The notes beneath the pieces were generated by a model. It was not told the origin of the DNA. It made no database searches and was given only the letters and a program-made list of their open reading frames with translations. A DNA stretch of 33,185 nucleotides from Gammaproteobacteria bacterium (GTDB lineage Bacteria > Pseudomonadota > Gammaproteobacteria > GRL18): assembly GCA_027011205.1 (NCBI GenBank), contig JALVAL010000149.1, forward strand, positions 1-33,185, written 5' to 3'. Position 1 is the stretch's first letter; every line of letters begins with the position of its first letter. Positions 8,175 through 17,681 of the stretch are shown piece by piece. The position numbers and the translations under genes are program-made.

Positions 8175-8344
8175 AGAGAGCAAAACTGACCCTTGAACAT
8201 ACCGAAGTAGAGGAAAATATTTCTGAATCGGTAGTGACCGAACAATCTGCTGCCTTGGCCAGCCGAGGCAACTTGGGCAAAATATTGCTGATGGCCGGAC
8301 TAACGATTGCTTCTCTGATCATCTTCAGGCAGAAAATTTTTTAA
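8168..8344 (+). CDS. Small membrane-anchored protein overlapping parA (58 aa)
   Basis: Not in the ORF track. It opens with GTG at 8168 (or GTG at 8171), overlaps the parA stop and runs to TAA at 8344. The N-terminal 35 residues are polar and acidic (KLTLEHTEVEENISES). The C-terminus is one hydrophobic helix (LGKILLMAGLTIASLIIF) ending RQKIF, so a tail-anchored topology with the acidic part in the cytoplasm is likely. The overlap implies translational coupling with the ATPase. I do not recognise the family. By position it could be the ParA partner that links it to the membrane. Confidence 0.55.
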   Translation: MVKRAKLTLEHTEVEENISESVVTEQSAALASRGNLGKILLMAGLTIASLIIFRQKIF

Positions 8345-8467
8345 GCTCTAAAAATTTGAGGTATCTATTCGTTGCGCTAGTCGCTTGCTCAGATAACAAC
8401 TATAACGAATGGCCTGCCCCAGCCCTTTGGGTTATACTATTTATACGTATATTTAAGTGGTAAGTCG
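8345..8467 (+). promoter_or_regulatory. Intergenic region upstream of rpfG
   Basis: This 123-bp gap carries an inverted repeat, ATTCGTT (8367-8373) and AACGAAT (8404-8410), about 60 bp before the rpfG start. It is followed by an AT-rich stretch (TATACTATTTATACGTAT) that could hold a -10 element. A promoter for rpfGC is probable. Alternatively the repeat ends the parA transcript. Confidence 0.35.
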
Positions 8468-9604
8468 ATGGCATCGTTACAATCTAATAATCATTTTGTT
8501 AGCCTGGATAAAACTAACAGCAGTAGCAACGTAACCCCTTTACATACAGATAATGGGCATCAACATGTCGTTATTATTGATGACCAAAAAACAGGGCGTG
8601 CCATTATAGAAGCCCTCATCAAAAAGATTTCCCCCAAAATAAGGTGTTATTCCTTTTCCGATCCCAGTGATGCGTTGGATTCATGTGAAAAGCACCCGCC
8701 TGATCTGCTCATCACTGATTACAGAATGCCGTCAATGAATGGTATCAGTGTCATCAAAAAATTCCGACAATTTAAGGGCTGCAAAATTATTCCCGTGGTG
8801 ATGGTAACCATCGTACATGACAGGGATGTAATGTACACAGCACTGGAAGCAGGTGCTACTGATTTTCTGATTAGACCATTTGATCACTATGAATGCCAGG
8901 CGCGTTGCAAAAATCTGCTGGATTTATATAAATACCAGAAAGCCAGCCTCAAACGCGCAAAGCTATTGGAGTACCGTGTTACTCAGGCGACAGAAGATAT
9001 CAAAAGCAGGGAGGCAGATGCATTAATTTGCCTTGCCAGAGCCGGGGAGTTCCGCGATGATAATACGGGAAAGCATATTTTCCGCATGGCGAGATATTCC
9101 ATGCAGATTGCCAGAGAACTCGGTTTAGATAATGACCGCTGCAATCACATCTGGCGTGCAGCTCCCATGCATGATATCGGCAAGATAGGTATTCCGGACA
9201 ATATTCTGCTTAAACCAGGAGCTTTAACCCCGTCAGAGCGTGAAATAATGGAAACGCATACGACTATCGGGCATGATATTCTGCAGGGCAGTAAATCGCC
9301 CTGTCTGAACCTGGGTGCTAAAATTGCATTGTCACATCATGAATGGTTTGATGGCACCGGGTATCCTCATGGACTAACAGGTCAGGAAATTCCCATCGAG
9401 GCCAGGATTGTTGCTGTCGCTGATGTATTGGATGCATTAACAACAAGTCGTCCCTACAAATCGAAGTGGTCAATGGAGGATAGTCTTGAACTTATTAAAA
9501 AAATGGCCGGAACCCAGTTTGACTCTGATTGTGTTAAGGCACTATTGTCAATAGAACAATCAATTCGCAATATATACAATGAATTGCATGATGTGCCCAC
9601 CTGA
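8468..9604 (+). CDS. rpfG: Response regulator RpfG, cyclic di-GMP phosphodiesterase (HD-GYP)
   Basis: Two-domain cytoplasmic regulator of 378 residues. The receiver domain is at about 33-155: acidic pair IIDDQ, phospho-acceptor D84 in LLITDYRMPSMNG, conserved Thr in VMVTI and Lys replaced by Arg in FLIRPFD. The HD-GYP domain at about 180-365 has MHDIGKIGIPDNILLKPG, HHEWFDGTGYP and DVLDALTTSRPYK. HD-GYP proteins hydrolyse cyclic di-GMP, and in Xanthomonas RpfG is switched on by RpfC when DSF is present. rpfC begins 18 nt downstream and rpfF lies beyond it in the opposite direction, so this is the RpfG orthologue rather than a generic HD-GYP protein. Confidence 0.9.
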   Translation: MASLQSNNHFVSLDKTNSSSNVTPLHTDNGHQHVVIIDDQKTGRAIIEALIKKISPKIRCYSFSDPSDALDSCEKHPPDLLITDYRMPSMNGISVIKKFRQFKGCKIIPVVMVTIVHDRDVMYTALEAGATDFLIRPFDHYECQARCKNLLDLYKYQKASLKRAKLLEYRVTQATEDIKSREADALICLARAGEFRDDNTGKHIFRMARYSMQIARELGLDNDRCNHIWRAAPMHDIGKIGIPDNILLKPGALTPSEREIMETHTTIGHDILQGSKSPCLNLGAKIALSHHEWFDGTGYPHGLTGQEIPIEARIVAVADVLDALTTSRPYKSKWSMEDSLELIKKMAGTQFDSDCVKALLSIEQSIRNIYNELHDVPT

Positions 9605-9622
9605 GTTCCATCAGACATAAAA

Positions 9623-12193
9623 ATGCAAATACAAATAATAAAATACAGAAAAACTTTCCAGTTTGTCTGGGGAAGACTGAAGATGTGTGATGCTTCAGAA
9701 CGGGAACAGGCATTATTGCGCCTGGTATTGGTTCTGTTTATTGATGTTTATCTGCTGCTCACTCTGTTCAGCCAGAATTCTCCAGCTCAAAACCATGTGC
9801 TGTTTGCGATATGCGGCGGCTATTTATTGTTTTCTCTCTTGTATCTTAGTGCAATTGCCTTGCAACTCGATCACCTGAATATCCGGCGAGCTATCGGCAT
9901 GATAGCTGATTTGGGAATTAATACGCTTGTCATGTGGATGTACGGTGAGATAACTGCGCCATTCTATACCATGTACCTGTGGATCACCTTTGGCAATGGC
10001 TTTCGTTACGGCACTAAACATCTTTTTTATGCAATGGCAATCAGTCTGATTGGTTTTACACTGGTTGTGGGCTTTAATGAATACTGGCATCAGCATCTGG
10101 TGCTAGCTTCCGGGCTGTGGCTAGGCTTGCTTATATTGCCTTTGTACATATCAAGTTTGCTGAAACGACTGCATGCTGCAAAGAAGCATGCAGAAGAAAT
10201 GAGTCAGGAAAAAAGCCGCTTTCTAGCCAATATGAGTCACGAAATACGTACACCGCTCAATGGAGTAATCGGTATGAGTGCGTTGCTGGCTGATACCCCC
10301 CTGAACAATGAGCAGAAAGAAATTGCTGAAACCATACATGCCTCAGGTGAAACGCTTTTGTCGCTGATTGAGGAAATACTGGATATTTCAAAGATCGAAG
10401 CAGGTAAAATTGATGTATCTGAGATCGATGTGGATCTTTATGCATTGCTTAACAGCACCGTCAACATGCTTAGGCCATTAGCACAGCAAAGAACATTGAC
10501 GCTGGATCTGCAGATATCTTCCCAGGTGCCTGTTTACATTAGAACCGATCCGCAGCTGTTGCGCCAGATATTGATTAATCTTGTGAACAATGCCATCAAG
10601 TTTACCCATAGAGGTGGCGTAACCCTTAGCATATTTCCAGCTAATAAGGAGTGCACTGACAATTATGTACCGTTAAGGTTTGAAATAAAAGATACCGGGA
10701 TAGGCATTGCCAGTGACGATTTAGAGCGTATATTTGAAAGCTTTACTCAGGCTGATGAATCAACAACCCGTAATTATGGAGGGACTGGACTTGGTACAAC
10801 CATTACGCGCCAGCTTGTTGAATTAATGGGAGGTGAGATTGGTGTCAATAGTGAGTTAGGTGAAGGCAGTGAGTTCTGGTTTGAATTACCGGTTGCCCTG
10901 CAGTCACAAGCAGTTGAAGAAATGAGCCGGCTAAAGCTGAATAAGTCCCGCATTCTAATATTGACAACAGACGAACAGGTAGAAGAGCAGCTGCTATCAT
11001 GGTTAGGCGTATGGGAAGCAGACACCCGTGTTTGCACATCCACAGCAAGGGCCTTAGCTGCGCTCGTTAATGGCCATGAAGAGGATAAACCTTACCAGAT
11101 TTTAATTGTCGACAATGAAGCAAAGGTATCCAGCGTTCAGCTGGCAGAGGCCATTCGGTCTGAGGATATTTTACCGGAGCTATCCCTGATCCTTCTGTCA
11201 AATAAGCATGATAATGATTATGAAGAACGTATGCGTAATGCGGGCTTTGGCATGCTGTTGTTCAAACCGATAGATAAAACCTTTCTCTTTAATGCCTTAC
11301 ACGGTATCAGGCATCTCCCTGATGAAACGGAAAATGTGCCCGGTGTCGCCAGTTTTATCCATCATTTTGCCAAAGAAAAAATACAGCGTGAGAAAAAGGA
11401 GATTCTGCTGGCCGAGGATAATCCAACCAATCAGAAAGTTATTCGGAAAATCCTTGATAATGCAGGCCATCATGTTACCGTAGTTGACAACGGAGAAGCA
11501 GCACTGGATGTATTGGAAACCTGCCCCTTCGATTTAGCTATACTGGACATGCAGATGCCTGATTATGGCGGTATTGAGGTAATCAAAATTTATCGCGCAG
11601 TCAACATCAGTGGTGCTGAAATGCCATTTATGATTCTTACCGCTAATGCTACGGTGGAGGCAGCCAGGGAATGTAAAGATGCCGGCGTTGATTCCTACAT
11701 GACAAAACCAGTAAGGATTGGTGAGCTGCTGGATACTATTGATAAGTTAACGGCAAAACAGGAAGGGGAGCAGGAAAAAAACAGCAATAGTGATTATAGA
11801 CAGAGTTATTTTGCTGACGGGGGATATGTGCTGGATATTTTAACACTCAATGCTCTGGCTGAGCTGGACTCTGATCTGAACTTTCTGGAAAATCTTATTA
11901 CGGATTTTTTTGTGGACTCCGAGAAACTGTTTATTGCAATGGGTGAGGCTGTAGAGCAAGACAGTGCTACAGCTTACCGAGAGTGCGCACATGCACTGGA
12001 AGGCAATGCCGCAGGCATAGGCGCGCTGGCTTTACGAAAAGCCTGTGAAAGCAGTTCTGGTATCGGCAGTGAACAATTCAGGCGTACCGGACAGGTGCTT
12101 TATGCCAACACCATAAATGCTTACAATTTAACAAAAAAACACTTATCCCAATATCTGGAAAATAGAAAACAGTCCGGCCATATTGGCTATTAA
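9623..12193 (+). CDS. rpfC: Hybrid sensor kinase RpfC (DSF receptor)
   Basis: Inner-membrane hybrid histidine kinase of 856 residues. The N-terminal sensor region (about 30-180) has five or so hydrophobic segments, including the RpfC-like patch [11 protein letters not shown] ... [19 protein letters not shown]. Then come HisKA (H206 in [12 protein letters not shown]), HATPase ([25 protein letters not shown]), a degenerate receiver (about 440-560, starting ILILTTDEQ without the acidic pair), an intact receiver ([11 protein letters not shown]642 in ILDMQMP, TKP) and a C-terminal Hpt domain with H790 in [12 protein letters not shown]. Xanthomonas RpfC has one receiver and about 726 residues, so the degenerate receiver is extra. 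The Hpt motif has Glu where Lys or Arg is usual. The expected role is to sense DSF, phosphorylate RpfG and restrain RpfF. Confidence 0.9.
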   Translation: MQIQIIKYRKTFQFVWGRLKMCDASEREQALLRLVLVLFIDVYLLLTLFSQNSPAQNHVLFAICGGYLLFSLLYLSAIALQLDHLNIRRAIGMIADLGINTLVMWMYGEITAPFYTMYLWITFGNGFRYGTKHLFYAMAISLIGFTLVVGFNEYWHQHLVLASGLWLGLLILPLYISSLLKRLHAAKKHAEEMSQEKSRFLANMSHEIRTPLNGVIGMSALLADTPLNNEQKEIAETIHASGETLLSLIEEILDISKIEAGKIDVSEIDVDLYALLNSTVNMLRPLAQQRTLTLDLQISSQVPVYIRTDPQLLRQILINLVNNAIKFTHRGGVTLSIFPANKECTDNYVPLRFEIKDTGIGIASDDLERIFESFTQADESTTRNYGGTGLGTTITRQLVELMGGEIGVNSELGEGSEFWFELPVALQSQAVEEMSRLKLNKSRILILTTDEQVEEQLLSWLGVWEADTRVCTSTARALAALVNGHEEDKPYQILIVDNEAKVSSVQLAEAIRSEDILPELSLILLSNKHDNDYEERMRNAGFGMLLFKPIDKTFLFNALHGIRHLPDETENVPGVASFIHHFAKEKIQREKKEILLAEDNPTNQKVIRKILDNAGHHVTVVDNGEAALDVLETCPFDLAILDMQMPDYGGIEVIKIYRAVNISGAEMPFMILTANATVEAARECKDAGVDSYMTKPVRIGELLDTIDKLTAKQEGEQEKNSNSDYRQSYFADGGYVLDILTLNALAELDSDLNFLENLITDFFVDSEKLFIAMGEAVEQDSATAYRECAHALEGNAAGIGALALRKACESSSGIGSEQFRRTGQVLYANTINAYNLTKKHLSQYLENRKQSGHIGY

Positions 12194-12200
12194 CCGGACT
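12171..12200 (+). terminator. Intrinsic terminator at the end of rpfC
   Basis: AGTCCGG (12171-12177) and CCGGACT (12194-12200) form a perfect 7-bp stem that brackets the rpfC stop codon. TATTGTTTTC follows on the plus strand. It separates rpfC from the convergent rpfF. Confidence 0.65.
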
Positions 12201-12219
12201 TATTGTTTTCATTGTTTAG

Positions 12220-13107
12220 TTAAGCGACACACTGAGCGGTTACAGCAGGATGTTCCATCTTATCCAGCTTGTTCTGTGCACGTACCAGCCGGTCCATTTT
12301 TTTCAAATCTTTTTCAGTTAATTTCAGTGCAGCATCGGCCCAGATTTCAGTAATATCGATCAGTTCCTGATAAGGAACAGGATTTACCCGGCGTGCCACT
12401 TTGTGCATTGCACTGGTGCTGTTGCCCATACGCTTCTGGCGTTTTACATAATCATGTACTGCAGCAATTCCCTCACCATCATCACAGACAATATCGACAA
12501 TGCCCATTTCATACATCTGTTCAGCGCTATAGGTATTGCCAGACAGAATAATTCGTTCGGCCATCTTCGGGCCAACCTGGCGTGAAAGAAAGCTGTATGC
12601 CCCCATACCAGGAAACATGTTAAATAAGATCTCCGGCAACCCCATCTGAGCACTGCGTTCGGCAATAATAACATTTGACGATATGGCTGCCTCCATTCCC
12701 CCGCCCAGTGCCTTACCCTGAATCAGAGAGATTGTGGTAACAGGCAAGTCCATGGACGTATAGTTAGGATACAGAATATCGATGCACGCTTTACCATAAG
12801 CGGCCAGGCCATCACGATCGCTATTTTCAATTAGTCTCTTGAATAAATTAAGATCGCCACCTAGATTAAACACTGATGGGGTACGGGAGGCGACAACCAG
12901 ATATTTTGCAGACAGCTGCTTATTACGAATACGTGTGCTTGCCTCTTTTTGAAAATTACGCAAGTCAGAGAGCAATTCCGGAGTAAAACAGGGGCGATTT
13001 TCAGGATTCATGTAGTACCAGAGGATTTCCTGCTCTTCATCAAGTATCACATCAAGTTGATCGTATGTGCTGAAAGGTTGTTTTTGGAGAATATTCAAGT
13101 TAGACAT
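12220..13107 (-). CDS. rpfF: DSF synthase RpfF (enoyl-CoA hydratase/thioesterase fold)
   Basis: Makes the cis-2-unsaturated fatty-acid signal (DSF family) from acyl-ACP by dehydration and thioester cleavage, 295 residues from ATG 13107. That start has AGAGG upstream; the ORF track adds 17 codons. The crotonase fold is recognisable by FNLGGDLNLFKRLI (oxyanion region), ALGGGMEAAIS and MGLPEILFNMFPGMGAYSF. The two catalytic glutamates of RpfF, E141 and E161 in Xanthomonas, correspond to E139 and E159 here. The tail VPYQELIDITEIWAD ... MDRLVRAQ is also RpfF-specific and absent from ordinary enoyl-CoA hydratases. The gene is convergent with rpfC, as in Xanthomonas. No rpfB-type fatty acyl-CoA ligase is adjacent. 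Confidence 0.9.
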   Translation of the reverse strand: MSNLNILQKQPFSTYDQLDVILDEEQEILWYYMNPENRPCFTPELLSDLRNFQKEASTRIRNKQLSAKYLVVASRTPSVFNLGGDLNLFKRLIENSDRDGLAAYGKACIDILYPNYTSMDLPVTTISLIQGKALGGGMEAAISSNVIIAERSAQMGLPEILFNMFPGMGAYSFLSRQVGPKMAERIILSGNTYSAEQMYEMGIVDIVCDDGEGIAAVHDYVKRQKRMGNSTSAMHKVARRVNPVPYQELIDITEIWADAALKLTEKDLKKMDRLVRAQNKLDKMEHPAVTAQCVA

Positions 13108-13540
13108 TTTCGTTACCTCTTTGAAGTTAACACATGGAAGTCTGTCCCGGAAAAACAACCGTAGCTAAAATAGATTTTTCAGTGTAGTTTCTCTCTTCTT
13201 AGACAGGCTCATTGTGGTGTTTAAAAATGTAAATAGAGATGGTGTAGCATCCTATATAACATATAACAAGGATAAACTAATTTGAAAAATAGTTAAGAAG
13301 TTATATCAAAGAAAATACAAATCAAACAAAGAAATTTAATGCCTGAATAACTTTTATTTTAATTTACTGAAAACCGGAATTATTTTTTAAATTTCAGGCA
13401 GCAGCATTGCTTTTCAGCTTATCGGTCATTGATCCAAATGGAACTCTACCCTGCCTGTAAGTCCCGCTAACGAGTGCTATTGTTTTACGATGTAAGCACG
13501 AAGGGAAACCGAGGGTCGAAAAGACAGCCTTTCCTCAACG
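13108..13540. other. 433-bp intergenic region upstream of rpfF
   Basis: The rpfF-proximal part (about 13160-13370) is AT-rich and probably holds the rpfF promoter. The distal part (13394-13537) differs in texture. Read on the minus strand it is an open frame of 46 codons without an early start, ending SGTYRQGRVPFGSMTDKLKS-NAAA-stop. It also contains a TTAC-GAT-GTAA hairpin inside a GTGCT/AGCAC stem and a GTC-GAAAA-GAC hairpin. It could be the 3' remnant of a gene or a structured RNA; I recognise neither. No clear terminator for the upstream PLP-enzyme gene is visible. Confidence 0.45.
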
Positions 13541-14749
13541 TTATTTAACAATTTCACGTATGGCCTGCGCAAGCTGATCCAGCTCTTCTTCGGTGTTGTA
13601 AAAACCGGTCGAAATCCTGGCAGGAGCAGGTAACTGGTGCTCTGGCTCAGGGCGGATCATAAAATTCCGCTTATTAAGAGCGGTGCACAGATCGGGCGGA
13701 TGCCAGCCATCGGCAAGAAATTCGATCATACCGGCCTCTTTGCCCCGGGGCGTGACGATCTGAATCCCTGGTATATCGCTGATCAGGGTTTGCATATGAC
13801 GAGCCAGACCCTGAATACGAGTGAATATCCACTCCATCCCTACCTGGTCCAGCAGATACTCCAGGGATTTCTGAAAGCCTAACAGGGTGGGCATATACAT
13901 AGCTGTAGCGAGCTGGTAGCGCGCGGCAAAGGGTGCCGGGACAACATAAGGGGACAGCATATCAAGGTCAGATCGCAGCTTGACCGAGGCAGGGCTGATA
14001 AATGTCGGGTCCAGCTCCGGGATCCTGTCTCTGGCAATATATAAAACGCCTATCCCTTCAGGGCCGCAAAGCCATTTGCGCCCAGCCATAGCGTAGAAAT
14101 CGATGCCCAGTTCGTGCATATTGACAGGAATTGCGCCCACAGCCTGTGCGCCATCTGCCAAAACATAGACATTATGAGCATGGCAGATTTCGATGAGCTT
14201 TTTGAGCGGGAAGGTAATGCCGGTTGAAGTTGATACATGGGATATTACCAATAACCGGGTTCGAGGCGTTATCGCCCTTGTTACTGCGGATATGAACTCT
14301 TCCTCATCATATTCTTCGCCGTATTTAACATTGACGTATTTCACAACAATGCCATAACGAGATTTGATTAAAGCCAGTGGCGCCAGGGAGGCGACATGTT
14401 CCAGGCTGGTGGTAACTACCTCATCACCCGCTTGCATGCGCAGCCCCCACAGGACAATATTCAAGGCCTCAGTGGTGCTATGGGTCAGAGCAATTTCATT
14501 ATAGGATGCGCCTACAATGCGGGCCAGAAGATTTCTGGTGGTATCCATTTCAGCGTAAAGCTCTTCGATAAACGGTAAATATCTGCCCTGCATAAACTCT
14601 TTTTCTGCTTCTGCCTTCATCGCATCTGCCGCCATCTTCGGCAGTGGGCCGTTAGTTCCCGTATTCAGGTAGTGAACTGCAGTTGTTGCTGGCATTTGTT
14701 CGCGTATTGCCTGCAGTTTTTCTTTATCTTCATTTAACTTAATCATCAT
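13541..14749 (-). CDS. Class V aminotransferase-fold PLP enzyme
   Basis: Cytoplasmic fold-type I PLP enzyme of 402 residues. Motifs are NTGTNGPLP near residue 29, HSTTEALNIVLWG (phosphate-binding loop), D199 in LADGAQAVGAIP (pyridine-nitrogen contact), PLP lysine K225 in AGRKWLCGPEGIG and RISTGFYNTEEEL near the C-terminus. These place it with cysteine-desulfurase-like and isopenicillin-N-epimerase-like (EgtE-like) proteins. I could not locate the flexible-loop catalytic cysteine of SufS/IscS, so cysteine desulfurase activity is not claimed. The gene starts 5 nt after the Hsp70 gene stop and appears to be the last member of that operon. Confidence 0.78.
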   Translation of the reverse strand: MMIKLNEDKEKLQAIREQMPATTAVHYLNTGTNGPLPKMAADAMKAEAEKEFMQGRYLPFIEELYAEMDTTRNLLARIVGASYNEIALTHSTTEALNIVLWGLRMQAGDEVVTTSLEHVASLAPLALIKSRYGIVVKYVNVKYGEEYDEEEFISAVTRAITPRTRLLVISHVSTSTGITFPLKKLIEICHAHNVYVLADGAQAVGAIPVNMHELGIDFYAMAGRKWLCGPEGIGVLYIARDRIPELDPTFISPASVKLRSDLDMLSPYVVPAPFAARYQLATAMYMPTLLGFQKSLEYLLDQVGMEWIFTRIQGLARHMQTLISDIPGIQIVTPRGKEAGMIEFLADGWHPPDLCTALNKRNFMIRPEPEHQLPAPARISTGFYNTEEELDQLAQAIREIVK

Positions 14750-14754
14750 TATTA

Positions 14755-17622
14755 TTAACCTATAATTCGAAGCCCTGCAGGCAATGACTCACCAAATACT
14801 CGCTGCTGATCCTTCGCATCAAGTGCTGCAACCTGTTCAACCATGTTTATCCAGCTCACTACACACTTTGAATTAATCAGCTTATTGATTACCGATAACC
14901 TTACCGAATCATCAAGATCACGCTCTCGATCACCACTTTGTCGGGCTATCATGCTAGCGGCCAATGCAGCCTGTCTGTTTTTATTCCAGTCTTGCTCTAA
15001 TAAAAAATCAACCCATTTGCCTGCTACATCCTTAGGCACCACTTTATGGGCGCTGCCATGAAAAGGTACACGGCTTCCAATTCTTCCCAGAGCCCACCAT
15101 GAAGCATCAGGTTGTTTGCTTTTCTGCAATCGTTTTACTAACCAGCCGCCCACTTCTATTTTGCTCTCAACAGGTATATGCTCCAGCACGGCGACCAGCT
15201 GGACAATGTCTTCATATGATCTTGTTTTTAATTCCTTGGCTACTTTCTGGTTTCTCGCAGTAACCGGATTAATATATTTGGCCACATCCCTGTAAATTTT
15301 CTTTTGGGCATCTTCTGTTAATCCCCCGGCAACCCGGCGCCATAATATCCACCACTCTGACCAGGATTGCGACTCATTAGAATACTGAACACCCTGTTGA
15401 TAATTTTCCCATAAGGTATTCACCCGCCATTCGTCTAAAGCATATCCAAACCCTGGTCGAAGACAATAGCCTGTCAAATTGTTCCAGAGTCTCTCATGTC
15501 GATTAGAGCGTCGTCTTCCTTTGGCACCCTGAGATAACGCCTTTGCTAAAGAGCGTAATACTGGCGTATCCCACTGTGCTTTTTTGCCCAGCAATTTTTC
15601 CAGCTGAAAACGAAGATTTTTAACAGCATTTTTATCAACAGCTTTATTGCTTTGCCCGAATACGAGCGATATCTTTTCTACCGCCTGTGCAAAATTTTTG
15701 GGAAGTTCCTGTTCTGCAGATCCTTCACTGCCCTCGTTGTCATTGCTGGCAACAGGTGATCTTAGTTGAAATTCCAGTTCCCACGGCTGCTTGTGCTCCT
15801 TTGCCACACATTGCATTTGCAGTGTCCCCACCGCTGTCATATTCGCCACTACTTCCACAACAATTTCTTTTTTATGGCTCCCTGCTTTATCAAACACTGT
15901 GACTAAAGGAGGCAAAGTCACAAAGTTTTCGCTGTCTACGTCAATCAGCTGGCCTGGAGTATAGGCATTGTCAGATACTGTTGATATCAAATTAAAAGAA
16001 ACAGGCTGACCCAGTGTCAAGGAAAACTGCTTATCTTTTAATGCGATAGTTTCACCCTCAGAGGTTCCTTTTGGTAACACACATACGGCTTTTTTCCCGG
16101 TATTGCTTTTACTATCTACCAATAAAAAATAACTTCGAGCAGAGCCGCCTTCAATTTTTGTCTGCCAGCCCCGCCGGGCTAAGCCATAGGCAGATGCGCC
16201 ATAGGCAACGGCCTGATCCGGCCGATCATTATTAAGCACCGACAATGGTTGCTGTGACCGCTCCTGTGACCAATGTGCAAACAGTTCGAGTATTCTATCA
16301 ACGATTAATGGGCTATTAAAAACACCCCCGTTAAACAATATTGTGTCAGGGATCACAGGGGTTTTTGACTGCGTATCGACATCTTTCCCCAATGCTCTAG
16401 TACAGGCCATTTGATGGCGTTTGAGAAAGGAGGCAATGTGCTTGCTCACGGCCGGATCAGATGCATAATTCAAACCAAACTCAACAACTCCGGCTCGCCT
16501 TTGTTGCGGCATATCATCAAATGCGGTCAACGGAAAGAAACCGTCAATGACCATGTTGTGTACCTCAGACTTGAGCACCTGAGTTTTACGGGTGCCGCCA
16601 ATTAATTTAGAGCCACTGCCTAATACCGTAATAGTCGCTGTATCAGGCGCATTTGACGATAATAACCGTTCTTTTGCCTGGCGGCTTTGCTGAATAAGCT
16701 GGGAAAGTGCTGATGCGGTTAATTTCTTTCCGCCCTCTGTTACCTGCTTTTCTGCCTGATGGGCTATTGCTAAATCCACGTTATCGCCGCCTAGCATCAA
16801 GTGATCGCCAACAGCCACACGTTTCAAATTAATATCTTCATCATCAACCGAAACACTTATCAGGCTAAGATCGGTAGTACCGCCGCCTAAATCACATACC
16901 AGTATTAACCGGGTATCAGCCAGCCTTTGTGCCGCTGTGTCCTGATGTCGATACAACCAGTCATAGACAACCGCCTGAGGCTCTTCCAGTAACAACAGAT
17001 CGCTTAGACCTGCTAACTTTGCGGCTTCCAGGGTAAGTGATCGCGCTGCTTCATCGAAAGATGCAGGAATGGTAATAACTATTTCCTGTTTAGCAAGAGG
17101 ACTATCAGGAAAACGTTGATCCCATGCATAGCGTATATGAGAAAGGAAACTGGCACTTGCTACAACGGGTGATACCCTGGCTACACCCTCTGCGGCAGAC
17201 CACGGTAAAATCGCTGCCTGCCTGTCGACCGATGGATGAGAGAGCCAGCTTTTTGCGCTAACAACCCCCCTGCCATCAACTTTACTGTTCAGCTCCCTGG
17301 CCCAGTCTCCGATAATGGCCTCTGCTATATCACCCCTGAGTGGTTGTGCATCCTTTTTATGCTGCCAGGGCATTGCCGAATCTTCAGGTCTAATTTCACC
17401 GGCTGTAGGGTGATAACGAAAAGAAGGTAAATAAGGGCGGGCTGCAATTTCTCCCGCTGCTATCAATTGTTCAATTTCAAACAGCTCTATGACTGGCTGT
17501 TTTGAGAGCCTTGAGTTTTTTGCTGATTGCGCCAAAGTTAAATCACTATAAGTCACAACACAGTGTGTGGTGCCTAAATCGATGCCTACAATATAACTGG
17601 AGCCGCCTGCTTGCTTATTCAT
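14755..17622 (-). CDS. Large Hsp70-family protein with C-terminal extension (DUF3731-type)
   Basis: A 955-residue DnaK-related protein. The N-terminal half is an actin-like ATPase domain with phosphate-1 loop VGIDLGTTHCVVTY (residues 12-25), ITIPASFDEAARSLTLEAAKLAG, phosphate-2 loop CDLGGGTTDLSLI and adenosine-motif region ILFNGGVFNSPLI. A beta-rich segment follows (about 540-640). The last 300 or so residues, rich in Trp and Lys/Arg (WNNLTGYCLRPGFGYALDEWRVN), are unlike the DnaK lid and match what I know as the DUF3731 region of Hsp70-like proteins. No DnaJ or GrpE gene is nearby. It is cytoplasmic, lies downstream of its shorter paralogue and upstream of the PLP enzyme, and its client is unknown. 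Confidence 0.83.
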   Translation of the reverse strand: MNKQAGGSSYIVGIDLGTTHCVVTYSDLTLAQSAKNSRLSKQPVIELFEIEQLIAAGEIAARPYLPSFRYHPTAGEIRPEDSAMPWQHKKDAQPLRGDIAEAIIGDWARELNSKVDGRGVVSAKSWLSHPSVDRQAAILPWSAAEGVARVSPVVASASFLSHIRYAWDQRFPDSPLAKQEIVITIPASFDEAARSLTLEAAKLAGLSDLLLLEEPQAVVYDWLYRHQDTAAQRLADTRLILVCDLGGGTTDLSLISVSVDDEDINLKRVAVGDHLMLGGDNVDLAIAHQAEKQVTEGGKKLTASALSQLIQQSRQAKERLLSSNAPDTATITVLGSGSKLIGGTRKTQVLKSEVHNMVIDGFFPLTAFDDMPQQRRAGVVEFGLNYASDPAVSKHIASFLKRHQMACTRALGKDVDTQSKTPVIPDTILFNGGVFNSPLIVDRILELFAHWSQERSQQPLSVLNNDRPDQAVAYGASAYGLARRGWQTKIEGGSARSYFLLVDSKSNTGKKAVCVLPKGTSEGETIALKDKQFSLTLGQPVSFNLISTVSDNAYTPGQLIDVDSENFVTLPPLVTVFDKAGSHKKEIVVEVVANMTAVGTLQMQCVAKEHKQPWELEFQLRSPVASNDNEGSEGSAEQELPKNFAQAVEKISLVFGQSNKAVDKNAVKNLRFQLEKLLGKKAQWDTPVLRSLAKALSQGAKGRRRSNRHERLWNNLTGYCLRPGFGYALDEWRVNTLWENYQQGVQYSNESQSWSEWWILWRRVAGGLTEDAQKKIYRDVAKYINPVTARNQKVAKELKTRSYEDIVQLVAVLEHIPVESKIEVGGWLVKRLQKSKQPDASWWALGRIGSRVPFHGSAHKVVPKDVAGKWVDFLLEQDWNKNRQAALAASMIARQSGDRERDLDDSVRLSVINKLINSKCVVSWINMVEQVAALDAKDQQRVFGESLPAGLRIIG

Positions 17623-17681
17623 TGTTACCCATTTATTTTCTATCAGTCATCATTTGCTGTCGATGACAATTAATCCTAATA

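Noticed and set aside
13440-13475. Integron attC-like site (GTTAGCG)
   Set aside because: No matching complementary core site at the right distance, no integrase gene and no cassette structure were found.
13541-14749. Calling the PLP enzyme sufS or iscS
   Set aside because: I could not identify the catalytic cysteine loop, and no iron-sulfur assembly genes are nearby.
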